Below are positions 7,941-17,813 of a DNA stretch of 64,000 nt, piece after piece. How positions within the stretch are numbered: the stretch's first letter is position 1; every line of letters begins with the position of its first letter. Source of the stretch: Aliidiomarina indica (GTDB taxonomy: Bacteria > Pseudomonadota > Gammaproteobacteria > Enterobacterales > Alteromonadaceae); NCBI RefSeq assembly GCF_015354615.1, contig NZ_JACAVQ010000004.1, forward strand, positions 168,266 to 232,265, given 5' to 3'. Below the pieces are notes generated by a model. That model made no database searches. It had not been told where the DNA came from and worked only from the letters and a program-made list of their open reading frames with translations. A program made the translations under genes and the position numbers.

Positions 7941-10013
7941 ATGAATCGATTTTGTCGCGTTTCGCTACATTTGATGGCACTTTGCTGTGTTGTCGTGAGC
8001 ATTACCTTCACATCGGTGCAGGCCAAAGCTAATCCAAACGCGGAAAATCGCGATATAGCGATTGAGCAAGCGCTTGACCAGTTGCTCGGTCCGGGCATGC
8101 ATCCGTTAGAGTCCGATGAATTTCACCGTCTACTTGCAACCGTTTCCGATTCAACCCCTGTACTAACCTATGTGCGGGCTTGGGGCTACCGAGCTCTTGA
8201 ATTAGTGCACGCGGAACGTGATTCAGAAGCAGCGCTTGCCTTAGCAGAACATATTCTCGAGCGTGCCTTACCGACAAATAGCAGCGTTGCCATTGCCGAG
8301 GCCTACGCCATTAAAGCGGAAGTATTAGCTGAAAGTAACCAGCGCCAACGGGCGATTTCCGCCATTGTCGATTTAGATCAATGGTTGCCAGAGGTTACCG
8401 ACGAACGTGTATTATTTTTCGCCCACAATGTCGCTGCCCGTATTCTGCATCAGGCCCAGCAATTTGAAGATGCGCTGGTGCATTATCTAGCGGCACAAGA
8501 TGCTATTGCTCTGAACGATGGCGCTCAAACATTACGTCGAAGACAGTTTCTTAATCTTCATATCGCCCGTTTACAAACGGAGCTTGAGCATTTCGATTCA
8601 GCCATGGAACTCGTTGAGGCAACTCTTGAAGAAGCGAAACGAGAGCGCGTATTCCACCGTATTCCTGAATTATTACTATTAAAAGGCTACTTGCAAGGCA
8701 ACTTGCCAAACCATGGTGCGCGCGCGAGTTTAGCTACCTATGGGCAAACAATTGAATGGGCGGAGCGTTTGGGTGATAGTCGTCGACAAGTGGTTGCTCG
8801 CAACAATATGGGCTCGGTGCACATTCAACTGGAAGAATACGAGGAAGCGCGAGCGGTGTTACTTGAAGGGTTAGCTCTGGCTCAGGCGCATGGCTATGTG
8901 ACGGAAATCTATTTTATAGAATTTAACCTAGCCGATATTGATGTAAAACGAGGCAATTATAGCTACGGCATCGAGCGCATGCAGAGTTTGATTGCCACCA
9001 TGAAGCAAGCCGATCGTCCTCGAGATTATGCGGAGATGTTGAGCTATTTAGCGACAGCGTACCGCTTAGCAGGCCGCTATCGCGAGCAAGCAGAGGCACT
9101 AGAGGAATTACTGCAAATACGTCAGACAATTTTCAGGTCGGAACGTGACCAAGCTCTGTCAGAATTACAAACACGTTTTGAAGCGCAGGAAAAGGCCCAG
9201 CAAATCGTGTTGCTGCAACAAGAAAATGAAGTGCAATCACAACGCATCGCGAATGCCAGTTTGCAACGCCTCATTGTGTTCTTGTTTGCGCTGAGCGTTA
9301 TTTTGGCTGCCCTGATGCTGTTCTTCGCCTACCGTGCGGCACAGCGTACGAATCGCGTTTTAAGCGAAACAAATCAAGATTTAAAAGAACAGAATTTGCG
9401 GGATCCACTAACCCAGTTGGCGAATCGCCGAGCATTACAACTGGCGTTGAGTGCGTATACTCAGAAGGCGCCTAGCGATGAATCTGCAGCGTTAATTCTG
9501 ATCGATATTGATCATTTCAAAACCATTAATGATAGTTATGGACACGCAGCGGGTGATGCTGTGCTAACGTCCATTTCGCAGCGCTTGCTTCGCTTTATCC
9601 ACAGTGATGATCTTGTGGTACGTTGGGGCGGCGAGGAATTTGTGATCTTTATTCCGAATACCCGCTCTCGGGATCTACAGGCGTTTACCCGAGATTTATT
9701 AGCGCTGTTTGCGTCCGAGCCGGTCACATTTGAACATCGAGATATTAAGGTAAGTGCTACCGCGGGTGTGGTTGATTTGCCACTGAGAGGTACCACGCTT
9801 GCCCATTGTAGTTGGGAGCAATCGCTCCGCCTTGCTGATTCCTTGCTCTATCTAGGAAAGCTACATGGCCGCAATCAGGCTCACTATCTGCGCGGACTCC
9901 ATGTGCCTTTTGCAGAGGTCGAGGAGCAGCTATTTAATGATTTTGATGATGCGAACTCTCAAGGCTGGCTTGAAATTGAATCGATTCCAAGCCCCGTTCC
10001 AGTAAAACGTTAA
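7941..10013 (+). CDS. Membrane TPR-GGDEF protein, copy 1 (probable diguanylate cyclase)
   Basis: A 690-residue protein: N-terminal signal or anchor (MNRFCRVSLHLMALCCVVVSI), about 380 residues of tetratricopeptide-like helical repeats, a coiled-coil stretch rich in Q and E, one membrane helix near residues 444-466, and a C-terminal GGDEF domain with GGEEF at 563-567. GGEEF is an active-site variant compatible with making c-di-GMP from GTP. The inhibitory RxxD site is degenerate: His554 replaces the Arg. The TPR part probably lies in the periplasm and senses a ligand or protein. I chose ATG 7941 over a TTG at 7917, since it begins the signal peptide. A paralogue lies at 13081. Confidence 0.87.
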   Translation: MNRFCRVSLHLMALCCVVVSITFTSVQAKANPNAENRDIAIEQALDQLLGPGMHPLESDEFHRLLATVSDSTPVLTYVRAWGYRALELVHAERDSEAALALAEHILERALPTNSSVAIAEAYAIKAEVLAESNQRQRAISAIVDLDQWLPEVTDERVLFFAHNVAARILHQAQQFEDALVHYLAAQDAIALNDGAQTLRRRQFLNLHIARLQTELEHFDSAMELVEATLEEAKRERVFHRIPELLLLKGYLQGNLPNHGARASLATYGQTIEWAERLGDSRRQVVARNNMGSVHIQLEEYEEARAVLLEGLALAQAHGYVTEIYFIEFNLADIDVKRGNYSYGIERMQSLIATMKQADRPRDYAEMLSYLATAYRLAGRYREQAEALEELLQIRQTIFRSERDQALSELQTRFEAQEKAQQIVLLQQENEVQSQRIANASLQRLIVFLFALSVILAALMLFFAYRAAQRTNRVLSETNQDLKEQNLRDPLTQLANRRALQLALSAYTQKAPSDESAALILIDIDHFKTINDSYGHAAGDAVLTSISQRLLRFIHSDDLVVRWGGEEFVIFIPNTRSRDLQAFTRDLLALFASEPVTFEHRDIKVSATAGVVDLPLRGTTLAHCSWEQSLRLADSLLYLGKLHGRNQAHYLRGLHVPFAEVEEQLFNDFDDANSQGWLEIESIPSPVPVKR

Positions 10014-10139
10014 CTTCTATTCTTTTTCTTGACTCGGGCATAACCGACCAATTCACCCAATGATGGGATTGGCTGCATTGCGTAATTTGTGTTCAAGGCA
10101 CATGCTAGAGTAATCCCTATCATGAACGAGGTATGCACG

Positions 10140-11513
10140 ATGATAAAAAGAATAATCTGCTTAGTCGCGCTAATGGCGATATCGATTCCCCCCGCCTTTG
10201 CGGAAAAAGTGGCACTTGTCGGTGGACGTTTGATTGACGGCTATGTCAGCGCTCCTTTAGTTCGTAGCGTGATTCTAATTGACGATGGCATCATTCAAAA
10301 AGTTGGCACGGTAGACACACTACCGGTGCCTGAAGGCTATCGTGAAATCCCCATGTGGGGGCACGATGTTATGCCGGGTCTGTGGGAAAATCATGCGCAC
10401 TTACAGCTCGTAGGCCACGCCGATTACATTCACTGGCAGGCTGAATACGCAGATCGATTTGTCGACGAAATTATGCCTGCGGCAGCGCTGCAATTATTGC
10501 TTGCCGGGGTGACAAGCGTCCGTGATTTAGGGGCGCCTTTAGACGATTCCGCTGAAATGAAGCGAAAAATTGCAAGCGGTGAAATTCCAGGGCCAAACCT
10601 ATATGTGTCCGGGCCATTCTTGCAACATAAAGTTGATGACTGGCAGGCGAATTACCGCTGGCGCGTTACCAGTGTGAGCGATGCCCGTGCCAAAGTACAA
10701 AGGTTGCACGAAGCCGGCATGGATATCGTCAAATTAATTGAACACGATGAAATGGAGTTTGACGTCGCCCAAGCCATTGTTGATGAAGCCCATGAACGGG
10801 GAATGGTCGTGGTCGCGCACGCGCATCGACCAAATGAGATTCGCGTGGGCTTAGAGCTAGGTGTGGATAATTTCGAGCATACCGGACTGACAACAGCGCC
10901 AGGCTACCCGCAAGATATCTTGGATGCATTAAAAGAGCGCACCGCTCGCGGAATTTTCGACGGCTTGTTGTTCTGGACACCGACCGTTGAAGGTTTGTGG
11001 AACTACCAACATACCGTGGATAACCCCACACGTTTAGACGACCCCTGTTGGCATGAAGGACTTGCGGACGACACCATCGCTGATATTCGCGACTCCGTTC
11101 GGCACCCAGCTAAGCTAGGTTATACCCAGCTTACGCCGCTACGTCGCGGCACCTTAAAGAATAAAATTAACCAACTCAAAGAAACCGGCGTGGTGATGTT
11201 GGTAGGTACCGATTCCGGTATTCCGATGAAGTTTCACTGCCAATCGACCTGGCAGGAAATGGCGTTCTGGGTTGATGAAATGGGCTTTGATGCACAAGAA
11301 ACGATTCGTGCAGCTACTTACTGGCCCGCAGTTATGATGGGCGTCGCCGACCGCTACGGTACGGTATCGGAAGGCAAGGTGGCGGATATTGTTGCCGTAC
11401 GCGGTGATGTGTTGCGCTATATCAACCTACTACAACGGGTCGATTTTGTGATGAAAGATGGTGTGGTGTACAAGCAAGATGGACAAGTAAATCGAGCAGC
11501 GCTCACGCGATAG
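10140..11513 (+). CDS. Exported amidohydrolase-superfamily protein
   Basis: A 457-residue metal-dependent hydrolase with signal peptide MIKRIICLVALMAISIPPAFAE. The amidohydrolase fold is shown by the N-terminal HxH (NHAHLQL, about residue 87), the VAHAHRPNE and DNFEHTG histidines in the barrel, VGTDSGIPM with the catalytic Asp, and the closing GTVSEGKVADIVAV strand of the composite domain. It resembles secreted imidazolonepropionase-like and Xaa-Pro dipeptidase-like members, but the substrate cannot be named. The start at 10140 has GAGG eight bases upstream; in-frame starts at 10089 and 10122 would displace the signal peptide. It sits between two TPR-GGDEF genes and is followed by a terminator. 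Confidence 0.84.
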   Translation: MIKRIICLVALMAISIPPAFAEKVALVGGRLIDGYVSAPLVRSVILIDDGIIQKVGTVDTLPVPEGYREIPMWGHDVMPGLWENHAHLQLVGHADYIHWQAEYADRFVDEIMPAAALQLLLAGVTSVRDLGAPLDDSAEMKRKIASGEIPGPNLYVSGPFLQHKVDDWQANYRWRVTSVSDARAKVQRLHEAGMDIVKLIEHDEMEFDVAQAIVDEAHERGMVVVAHAHRPNEIRVGLELGVDNFEHTGLTTAPGYPQDILDALKERTARGIFDGLLFWTPTVEGLWNYQHTVDNPTRLDDPCWHEGLADDTIADIRDSVRHPAKLGYTQLTPLRRGTLKNKINQLKETGVVMLVGTDSGIPMKFHCQSTWQEMAFWVDEMGFDAQETIRAATYWPAVMMGVADRYGTVSEGKVADIVAVRGDVLRYINLLQRVDFVMKDGVVYKQDGQVNRAALTR

Positions 11514-11552
11514 CTACACAATCACGCAATAATAATGGGATGTACAATGACG

Positions 11553-11581
11553 AAAGCGGCGATATTAATCGCCGCTTTTTG
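11553..11581. terminator. Bidirectional terminator overlapping the end of the mscS-like gene
   Basis: An 11-pair stem, AAAGCGGCGAT / ATCGCCGCTTT, with T-tracts for rightward transcription. The stop codon of the leftward mscS-like gene lies in the loop and its last codons form the right arm. Confidence 0.85.
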
Positions 11582-12908
11582 TTTGTGATTTCGCAAGCAA
11601 CTCGTTCATTTTTTCGAGTGCTTGATCAGACACGGATTGCACATGCAGGTCGCGCTGCGGGAATGGAATGGTGATGTTATGTTCTTTCAGTGCACGCCAG
11701 ATCGCAAGACGAATGGGCGAGCGCACATTCTCAAAGCCATTTTCCGGATCCGCAATCCAAACCCGTAACTCAATAGTAATACCGCTGTCGCCAAAGTCTG
11801 TGACCCAGGCGTTCGGCTCAGGCGTTGTGAGTACCCGGGGCGAAGCATGTGCGCATTCTTTAATAACTTCGGTGGCTTTATCGAGATCGGTACTATAGCT
11901 CACGTCAACCGGGATACGCAGACGAACATTGCGATCTGCGTAACTCCAGTTAATGACTTCGGATGTAATGAGATTTTCGTTCGGAATGAGAGTATCGACG
12001 CCATCTCGGTCGTGTAAAACGATATAGCGCGATTTGAGTTCCTGTACCCAACCGACTTTGTCGTTAATAGAAATGATATCGCCTGGCTTCACCGAGCGAT
12101 CAAGGATAAGAATAAAGCCGCTAATAAAGTTGGCGGCAATACGTTGCAAACCAAAACCCAAACCGACCCCTAGTGCGCCTCCGAATACGGCTAAGGTTGA
12201 TAGATCGAAACCAACGCTGCCAAGGACCATCAGGATGGCTATGGTAATTAAACCAAATTTCACGAACTTAATCAGGCCGACGCGGGTTGTCGCGGTAATA
12301 GCATTGCTCGCAGACAGACGTCGCTCAAGTAAATGGGTAAGCCAGCCACTGATCGTAAGTGCCACCACGATTAATGTCGCAATCTTGAGGCCTGACAACA
12401 GAGAAAGACGGAAATTACCGATATCGGCGCCTACAGCATCCAAGGCTGCGAGAGTATCGGGCAATAAACCAATTAAATGCAGTCCAACAATCAACCAAAT
12501 TGTGCCTGCGATCACGCTCTCGGATGCCTTGAGGAGAGGACCACCACGAATACCTTTCCGTAAAAAGTAAACGACGAGTCGAATTGCGGCGAACGAGAGA
12601 AGTAGGGGAAGCAGAATATCTAATGCCGACGTTACATAATCGAGCGCACGTAGCACTAACTGTCCCAAGCCCAAGACAAGAACCATGCTAATGGGCCAGA
12701 GTAAACGCTCAATGGAACGGATAGCGATTCGCCGAAAGCCTTGACTCGCTTCTCCCCGCTGACCTAAGCCAGTACGCAAAATATTCCCAGTAATCAAAGC
12801 ACTGACCAAGGCCAGTACAATAACCGCACCTTGCGGAATGTTATCAGTGGTAAGGATGACATTGTGAACAAAGCTCAAAACCGTGTCTGCAGGTTGAGAT
12901 GCTGTCAT
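11565..12908 (-). CDS. MscS-family mechanosensitive channel
   Basis: A 447-residue inner-membrane protein. Several N-terminal hydrophobic helices precede the pore-lining helix and beta domain. The MscS signature is clear at GGALGVGLGFGLQRIAANFISG (about residues 242-263), followed by LILDRSVKPGDII and the upper beta domain VGWVQELKSRYIVLHDRDGVDTLIPNENLI. The C-terminal alpha/beta cage domain ends in PFPQRDLHVQ, a usual motif. Such channels open under membrane tension to release solutes on osmotic downshift. It is larger than E. coli MscS (286 residues), having more N-terminal helices. The last codons lie in a terminator hairpin shared with the amidohydrolase gene. Confidence 0.92.
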   Translation of the reverse strand: MTASQPADTVLSFVHNVILTTDNIPQGAVIVLALVSALITGNILRTGLGQRGEASQGFRRIAIRSIERLLWPISMVLVLGLGQLVLRALDYVTSALDILLPLLLSFAAIRLVVYFLRKGIRGGPLLKASESVIAGTIWLIVGLHLIGLLPDTLAALDAVGADIGNFRLSLLSGLKIATLIVVALTISGWLTHLLERRLSASNAITATTRVGLIKFVKFGLITIAILMVLGSVGFDLSTLAVFGGALGVGLGFGLQRIAANFISGFILILDRSVKPGDIISINDKVGWVQELKSRYIVLHDRDGVDTLIPNENLITSEVINWSYADRNVRLRIPVDVSYSTDLDKATEVIKECAHASPRVLTTPEPNAWVTDFGDSGITIELRVWIADPENGFENVRSPIRLAIWRALKEHNITIPFPQRDLHVQSVSDQALEKMNELLAKSQTKSGD

Positions 12909-13080
12909 AGGATACTCTCTTATTATCTATACAACTTTTGGTTATTTTTTTACATTAATTGTTTAATTTCTATGACGGTAACTGTAGTATTTCTGACCAA
13001 ACATTGATACATCTTGTTACATAATAAAAATTGCCCATTACAATCACATAGCTTCACTACATAACAAAAAAGAAGTGACC

Positions 13081-15174
13081 ATGACAAACGCATCGCAAGT
13101 TCGTTCTATTTGCTCCGATGTCCGGCATCGCTACTCTCTAGTATTGGGGCTGTGGATGCTGCTCATTGGGTCTATGCTGCCATTGGCTGTATGGGCTGAT
13201 AGTACGCCGCTGACCTACCCCCCTTACGAAGAGAAACTCGATCGGTATTTGTCGATGTCGGATCGCGAGGAGCAGAATGCGCTTTTGCGTGAAGTGATCA
13301 TTGATTTGAATTCGCGCTTTGCTCCCGTAACTTATGTGCGCGCATGGACATATCGCGCATTTGAGCTAGCCGAAGCTGGCGATGTAGAAGGCGCAACCCA
13401 AATTATTGAAGATTTAATTCGTTTTGCAGAGCGCAATTCGTACCCAGATGTATGGTGTGAAGTATTGGCGAATAAAGTGGCCTTGCTAACTTGGCAAGGG
13501 GAAACCACCGAAGCGCTGTTAGTGGCTGATCAACTAGCTGAACACCTGTTACATGCAAAGGATCCCCGCGTTCGTTATTACGGGAATGTGGTGATTACCG
13601 GTATGTTTCGCTCAAATAGTCAGTATGAGCGTGCTTTAACACACGCGCTGTACGCTCAGGATGCATTAAACGAGATAAATAACGAGCGCAGTGCTACGCG
13701 ACGTTTGAGTTTAAATCGACAGATTGCATTGATTCAGTCTGATATGCGCAATTATGCGTCGGCACTCGATATTGTAAATCGCGCAATTCGTGAAGCCAGA
13801 GACGATACCCGCTTGCATGAAGATATTCCGGCCCTGTTGCTGATGAAAGGCTACCTGCATGCGCAAATGGATGAACATCAGGCATCTATTGATGTGCATC
13901 ATGAGGCGATAGAATGGGCGGAACGCACGAATCAGCCCGGTATCGTGCTGGTGAGCATGAACAATATTGGCAGCACGTTAATTCATCAGGAGCGCTACAG
14001 CGAGGCTGATGAAGTACTAAGTTTAGCATTACAACAAGCCATTGAGGCTGAGGATACCGGGACCGAGCACCTGATCCGCTTTAATCTCGGTTATATCCAA
14101 GTGATGCTTGGCAACGTACAAGAAGGGATCGCGGCGATTGAAGAATATTCGGATCTTCTATTGGAGAGATACTCAGCTTCAGAACAGGCAGACCTCTTGA
14201 ATTATGTAGCCAAAGCATATCAACGTGCGCGTATGTTCGAACAACAAGCCGAAGTGCTCCTCGAACAGCGTCGTATCAGTGAAGAGGTATTTCAAAGCGA
14301 GCGCGAAAAAAGCATGTCCGAAATGCAGGCGCGCTATGAAGCGATTGAACAAGCACAGCAAATTGAATTACTTGAACAGCGCAATGCCTTACAAGAGCGT
14401 GTGATCGAAAATGCCCGTCTACAACGCACCATTTTTATCTTGTTTGGTGTGGTGGTGGTTTTTGGTTTAATTCTGGTAGCGCTGCTTTATCGCGCCGCTC
14501 GTCGGGCTAACTTACGCTTGAAGGATGCGAATAAGCAACTGGAATTCCATTCGTTGCGTGACCCGCTAACCCATCTGTTGAACCGCCGTGCATTGCAAGA
14601 GCAAATGGCCAAACGGGCCCTTGACGAGCGCCGTGCGCAACCGGGGCAACATCCCGATGCGATGATTTTGCTTGATATCGATTTCTTCAAAAAAATCAAC
14701 GACCAATATGGGCATGCAGCGGGTGATCAAGTACTCAAAGATATTAGTGAACGTCTGGCAGCGCTGGCGCGCTCATCGGATATGGTGATTCGTTGGGGCG
14801 GGGAAGAGTTTTTGATTTTCTTACGCAATAGCGATCCAAACAAACTGGCGGATATTACGGAACGGGTGTTAAACACCATTGGTGAAGAACCTGTTCAGTT
14901 TGAAGACATGACGATTCCGGTGACCGCCACTGCAGGTTTCGTATCCTTACCCTTTGCCGGCATTTCCGAAAAAGACCTCAATTGGGAACGGGCATTGCAA
15001 ATTGCGGATATGGCGTTATATATCGGCAAAGTGCATGGTCGGAACAAGGCTTACGGGATTATGGGCTTGAATGCACCCTATGAGCAGGTGCAGCCGCTCC
15101 TTGAACGCGATTTATCGAAAGCTATCGACCAAAACAAAGTTGATTATATTATCGTCAAGGGGCCGCAAAAATAA
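13081..15174 (+). CDS. Membrane TPR-GGDEF protein, copy 2 (probable diguanylate cyclase)
   Basis: A 697-residue paralogue of the protein at 7941, with the same order: N-terminal hydrophobic signal (about residues 20-40), TPR-like helices, Q/E-rich coiled coil, membrane helix near 451-470, and GGDEF domain with GGEEF at 573-577. Here the inhibitory site is intact as RSSD (564-567), unlike copy 1. Shared segments include VTYVRAW, LLLMKGYL, AIEWAER, LRDPLTHLLNRRALQ and the YIGKVHGRN(K)A end. ATG 13081 is preferred to GTG 13075, with AGAAG upstream. The AT-rich 170-base gap to the divergent channel gene holds its promoter, which I could not place. Probable c-di-GMP synthase with feedback control. 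Confidence 0.88.
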   Translation: MTNASQVRSICSDVRHRYSLVLGLWMLLIGSMLPLAVWADSTPLTYPPYEEKLDRYLSMSDREEQNALLREVIIDLNSRFAPVTYVRAWTYRAFELAEAGDVEGATQIIEDLIRFAERNSYPDVWCEVLANKVALLTWQGETTEALLVADQLAEHLLHAKDPRVRYYGNVVITGMFRSNSQYERALTHALYAQDALNEINNERSATRRLSLNRQIALIQSDMRNYASALDIVNRAIREARDDTRLHEDIPALLLMKGYLHAQMDEHQASIDVHHEAIEWAERTNQPGIVLVSMNNIGSTLIHQERYSEADEVLSLALQQAIEAEDTGTEHLIRFNLGYIQVMLGNVQEGIAAIEEYSDLLLERYSASEQADLLNYVAKAYQRARMFEQQAEVLLEQRRISEEVFQSEREKSMSEMQARYEAIEQAQQIELLEQRNALQERVIENARLQRTIFILFGVVVVFGLILVALLYRAARRANLRLKDANKQLEFHSLRDPLTHLLNRRALQEQMAKRALDERRAQPGQHPDAMILLDIDFFKKINDQYGHAAGDQVLKDISERLAALARSSDMVIRWGGEEFLIFLRNSDPNKLADITERVLNTIGEEPVQFEDMTIPVTATAGFVSLPFAGISEKDLNWERALQIADMALYIGKVHGRNKAYGIMGLNAPYEQVQPLLERDLSKAIDQNKVDYIIVKGPQK

Positions 15175-15246
15175 CCGCGTGCCCCTTGAAATCCGGTCTA
15201 TTCTCCCTCACGTACTATATCATTATGGACAGAATAGGCCGGAATC

Positions 15247-17292
15247 ATGCAAGCAACTGAAAACCCACTGTTAACTCCTTTTTTTCATCCGCCATTTCAA
15301 TCGATTAAGGCTGAACACGTTCGTCCTGCGGTAGAGAAGGCGATTGCCCATTGCCGCGAAACCATTGCCAAGGTGGTCGCTGAAGAGCAACCCTCGTGGG
15401 AAAACTTGGTTGCGCCTCTTGAACAAGCCGACGATGTCCTTTCACGTATTTGGTCGCCCATATCCCATATGAATGCGGTGGTAAGCGAGGAGGGGCTACG
15501 TGAGGCCCACGACAGCTGTTTAGAGTTGCTGTCAGAATATGCTACTTGGGTTGGGCAGCACGAAGGGTTATACCAAGCCTACCAAAAGCTCGCCGCATCA
15601 ACTGAGTTCAACCGATTATCCCAAGCGCAACAACGGGTAATTAGCGAAACGATTCGAGATTTTAAATTATCGGGTGTGGGTTTGCCGGATGATAAAAAGC
15701 AGCGTTACGGTGAAATTCAAAACCGACTCTCGCAATTAAGTTCCCAGTTTAGCAATCAGGTGTTGGATGCCACGCATCATTGGTATTGCCACGTAAATGA
15801 CGAAGCGCGTTTGGCCGGACTCCCAGAGAGTGCAGTGGCCTCGGCGCGTGAGGCGGCTCAAGAGAAGTCGCTCGAAGGATGGGTATTCACGCTAGATATT
15901 CCGTCGTATTTGCCGGTGATGATGTATAGCGACGATCGCGAACTGCGCCAAGACATGTATAAAGCCTACACAACTCGAGCTTCTGATGAAGGGCCAAACG
16001 CCGGACAGTTTGATAACTCAGTGGTGATTGATGAGACCCTCGCATTGCGTCATGAGCTCGCGAATCTGCTTGATTTCGATACCTACGCCGATGTGTCTTT
16101 AGCAACTAAAATGGCGGATAGCCCAGCGCAAGTCATTGCTTTCCTTGAAGATCTCGCTGATCGCTCGCGGGATCAAGCCAAGGCCGAGTTTGACGAGATT
16201 AAAGCCTTTGCGAAGTCGAAACACGGGATTGAGCAGCTGGAAGCCTGGGATATTCCCTACTATGCAGAGAAATTGAAACAAGCATCGTTTGCTATTTCCG
16301 ATGAGCAGTTGCGCCCCTATTTCCCTGAAAACCGAGTCATACAGGGATTGTTTACCGTTGCCCAACGCTTATTCGGAATTCGTATTGAAGAGGCTGAAGC
16401 GGAAACTTGGCATCCTCACGTCCGGTATTTCGAAATTTATGATGAAGCGGACAACAAGCGTGCCGGATTCTATTTGGATTTATATGCGCGTGGGAAGAAA
16501 CGAGGTGGGGCGTGGATGGCCGACTGTGCTGTGCGTCGTCGTTTGCCCGATGGCCAACTGCAATTACCCCTCGCGTATCTCACCTGCAATTTCAATAAGC
16601 CTGTAGGCGACAAGCCGGCGTTATTTACGCACGATGAAGTGATCACCTTGTTCCATGAGTTTGGCCATGGCCTGCACCATATGCTGACACAGATGGACGT
16701 GGCAGGGGTGTCGGGCATTAACGGTGTTGAGTGGGACGCGGTTGAGCTACCGAGTCAGTTTCTTGAGAACTGGTGTTGGGAACCGGAAGCCCTGGCGTTT
16801 ATTTCGGGGCACTACGAGACGGGTGAACCGCTTCCTCAAGACTTGCTAGATAAAATGCTTGCGGCAAAGAACTTCCAGGCTGCCATGCAGATGGTAAGGC
16901 AGCTAGAGTTTTCATTGTTTGATATGGCGATCCATCAAGATAAGGATGCAGGCAAGCCGGGGCGCGTGCAGCAGATACTTAATCAGGTGCGAGCGCAGGT
17001 GGCGGTCGTGCAACCGCCTTCATATAATCGATTCCAACATAGCTTTGGTCATATTTTTGCCGGCGGTTATGCGGCGGGGTACTACAGTTATAAATGGGCT
17101 GAGGTATTATCTGCCGATGCATACGCGCGGTTTGAGGAAGAGGGGATTTTTAATCCAGAAACCGGTCGCGATTTTCTAACCAAGATTTTGGAAAAAGGTG
17201 GAAGCCGAGATGCAAAGGCATTGTTTGTTGATTTTCGCGGGAGAGAACCGGAGATCGCCGCACTCTTGCGACACTCAGGAATTGCGGCTTAA
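15247..17292 (+). CDS. prlC: Oligopeptidase A (M3 family zinc peptidase)
   Basis: Cytoplasmic metallopeptidase that degrades short peptides, including cleaved signal peptides. The 681 residues match the length of E. coli PrlC. The zinc site HEFGHGLHHML lies near residue 469, with the third ligand in GVEWDAVELPSQFLENW about 25 residues later. The NPLLTPFFHPPFQSIKAEHVRPA start and the FGHIFAGGYAAGYYSYKWAEVLSADAY C-terminal segment are typical of the family. It starts 72 bases after the second TPR-GGDEF gene and may have its own promoter. A convergent DUF2970 gene follows. Confidence 0.96.
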   Translation: MQATENPLLTPFFHPPFQSIKAEHVRPAVEKAIAHCRETIAKVVAEEQPSWENLVAPLEQADDVLSRIWSPISHMNAVVSEEGLREAHDSCLELLSEYATWVGQHEGLYQAYQKLAASTEFNRLSQAQQRVISETIRDFKLSGVGLPDDKKQRYGEIQNRLSQLSSQFSNQVLDATHHWYCHVNDEARLAGLPESAVASAREAAQEKSLEGWVFTLDIPSYLPVMMYSDDRELRQDMYKAYTTRASDEGPNAGQFDNSVVIDETLALRHELANLLDFDTYADVSLATKMADSPAQVIAFLEDLADRSRDQAKAEFDEIKAFAKSKHGIEQLEAWDIPYYAEKLKQASFAISDEQLRPYFPENRVIQGLFTVAQRLFGIRIEEAEAETWHPHVRYFEIYDEADNKRAGFYLDLYARGKKRGGAWMADCAVRRRLPDGQLQLPLAYLTCNFNKPVGDKPALFTHDEVITLFHEFGHGLHHMLTQMDVAGVSGINGVEWDAVELPSQFLENWCWEPEALAFISGHYETGEPLPQDLLDKMLAAKNFQAAMQMVRQLEFSLFDMAIHQDKDAGKPGRVQQILNQVRAQVAVVQPPSYNRFQHSFGHIFAGGYAAGYYSYKWAEVLSADAYARFEEEGIFNPETGRDFLTKILEKGGSRDAKALFVDFRGREPEIAALLRHSGIAA

Positions 17293-17303
17293 AGCTGTCT
17301 AGT

Positions 17304-17513
17304 TTAGCTGGTGATAGCCATCACCAGCTTTACAACACCAGCAACGCTCAACACAAAAGCCGCTAAAATAATGATAAAAACGATAATGTAAGCAAGTGGA
17401 TTGCCGGCGGAAAAATCACGCCGCCGGTTAGCCTCTGTTTGCACACCAAACATCGCCGCTAACACACTCACAACAATCGCAAATAATCCTGGGCGTTCGC
17501 TTTGTTCGGACAT
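17304..17513 (-). CDS. DUF2970 small membrane protein
   Basis: A 69-residue protein with a polar N-terminus (MSEQSERPGLFAIVVSVLAAMFGVQTEANRRRDF) and a hydrophobic C-terminal helix from about residue 38 to 66. The GLFAIVVSVLAAMFGVQ and NRRRDF segments are the usual marks of DUF2970, a short inner-membrane family of gammaproteobacteria with unknown function. It lies convergent to prlC, 11 bases from its stop, and may be cotranscribed with the small gene at 17532-17813. Confidence 0.8.
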   Translation of the reverse strand: MSEQSERPGLFAIVVSVLAAMFGVQTEANRRRDFSAGNPLAYIIVFIIILAAFVLSVAGVVKLVMAITS

Positions 17514-17531
17514 GGTGTGGTTGTCTTTCCT

Positions 17532-17813
17532 TTAGCGGGAAGGGCTAGAGCCGCCCTGTTGTTTATTTTTATCATTCGATTTACCGAGCGTGAGCTCAAG
17601 TAAATCTAGAAAATGGAATTGCGCTGAACGGCTTTTGCCACTCACCCACGCAAACCAATTCACGCTCCCTGTACATGTTTGGCTAACCGCTCGCGGATCC
17701 TTATTGCGAACGTCTGTGCGGCAATCTTCCTGATCGTGAAACGCGGAAGTGTACTGTAATGAAAGTACGCCTACGACTGCCAATGCACACAGGCCCATGG
17801 ATGTTTTCAACAT
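17532..17813 (-). CDS. Small exported or anchored hypothetical protein
   Basis: I do not recognise a family. With the chosen start it has 93 residues: a hydrophobic N-terminus (MLKTSMGLCALAVVGVLSL) acting as signal or anchor, then a short domain with two cysteines (DCRTDVRNKD and QTCTGS) that could form a disulfide, a WFAWVSGKSRSAQFHFLDLLELTLG segment, and a polar tail rich in N, K, Q, G and S. In-frame starts at 17840 and 17885 would add a second hydrophobic stretch and cannot be excluded. It lies upstream of the DUF2970 gene on the same strand, and rpe is divergent. Confidence 0.5.
   Translation of the reverse strand: MLKTSMGLCALAVVGVLSLQYTSAFHDQEDCRTDVRNKDPRAVSQTCTGSVNWFAWVSGKSRSAQFHFLDLLELTLGKSNDKNKQQGGSSPSR

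Noticed and set aside
12034..12570. Long antisense frame within the mscS-like gene
   Set aside because: Its residues mirror the channel gene on the other strand, have low complexity and no start signal. It is a shadow.
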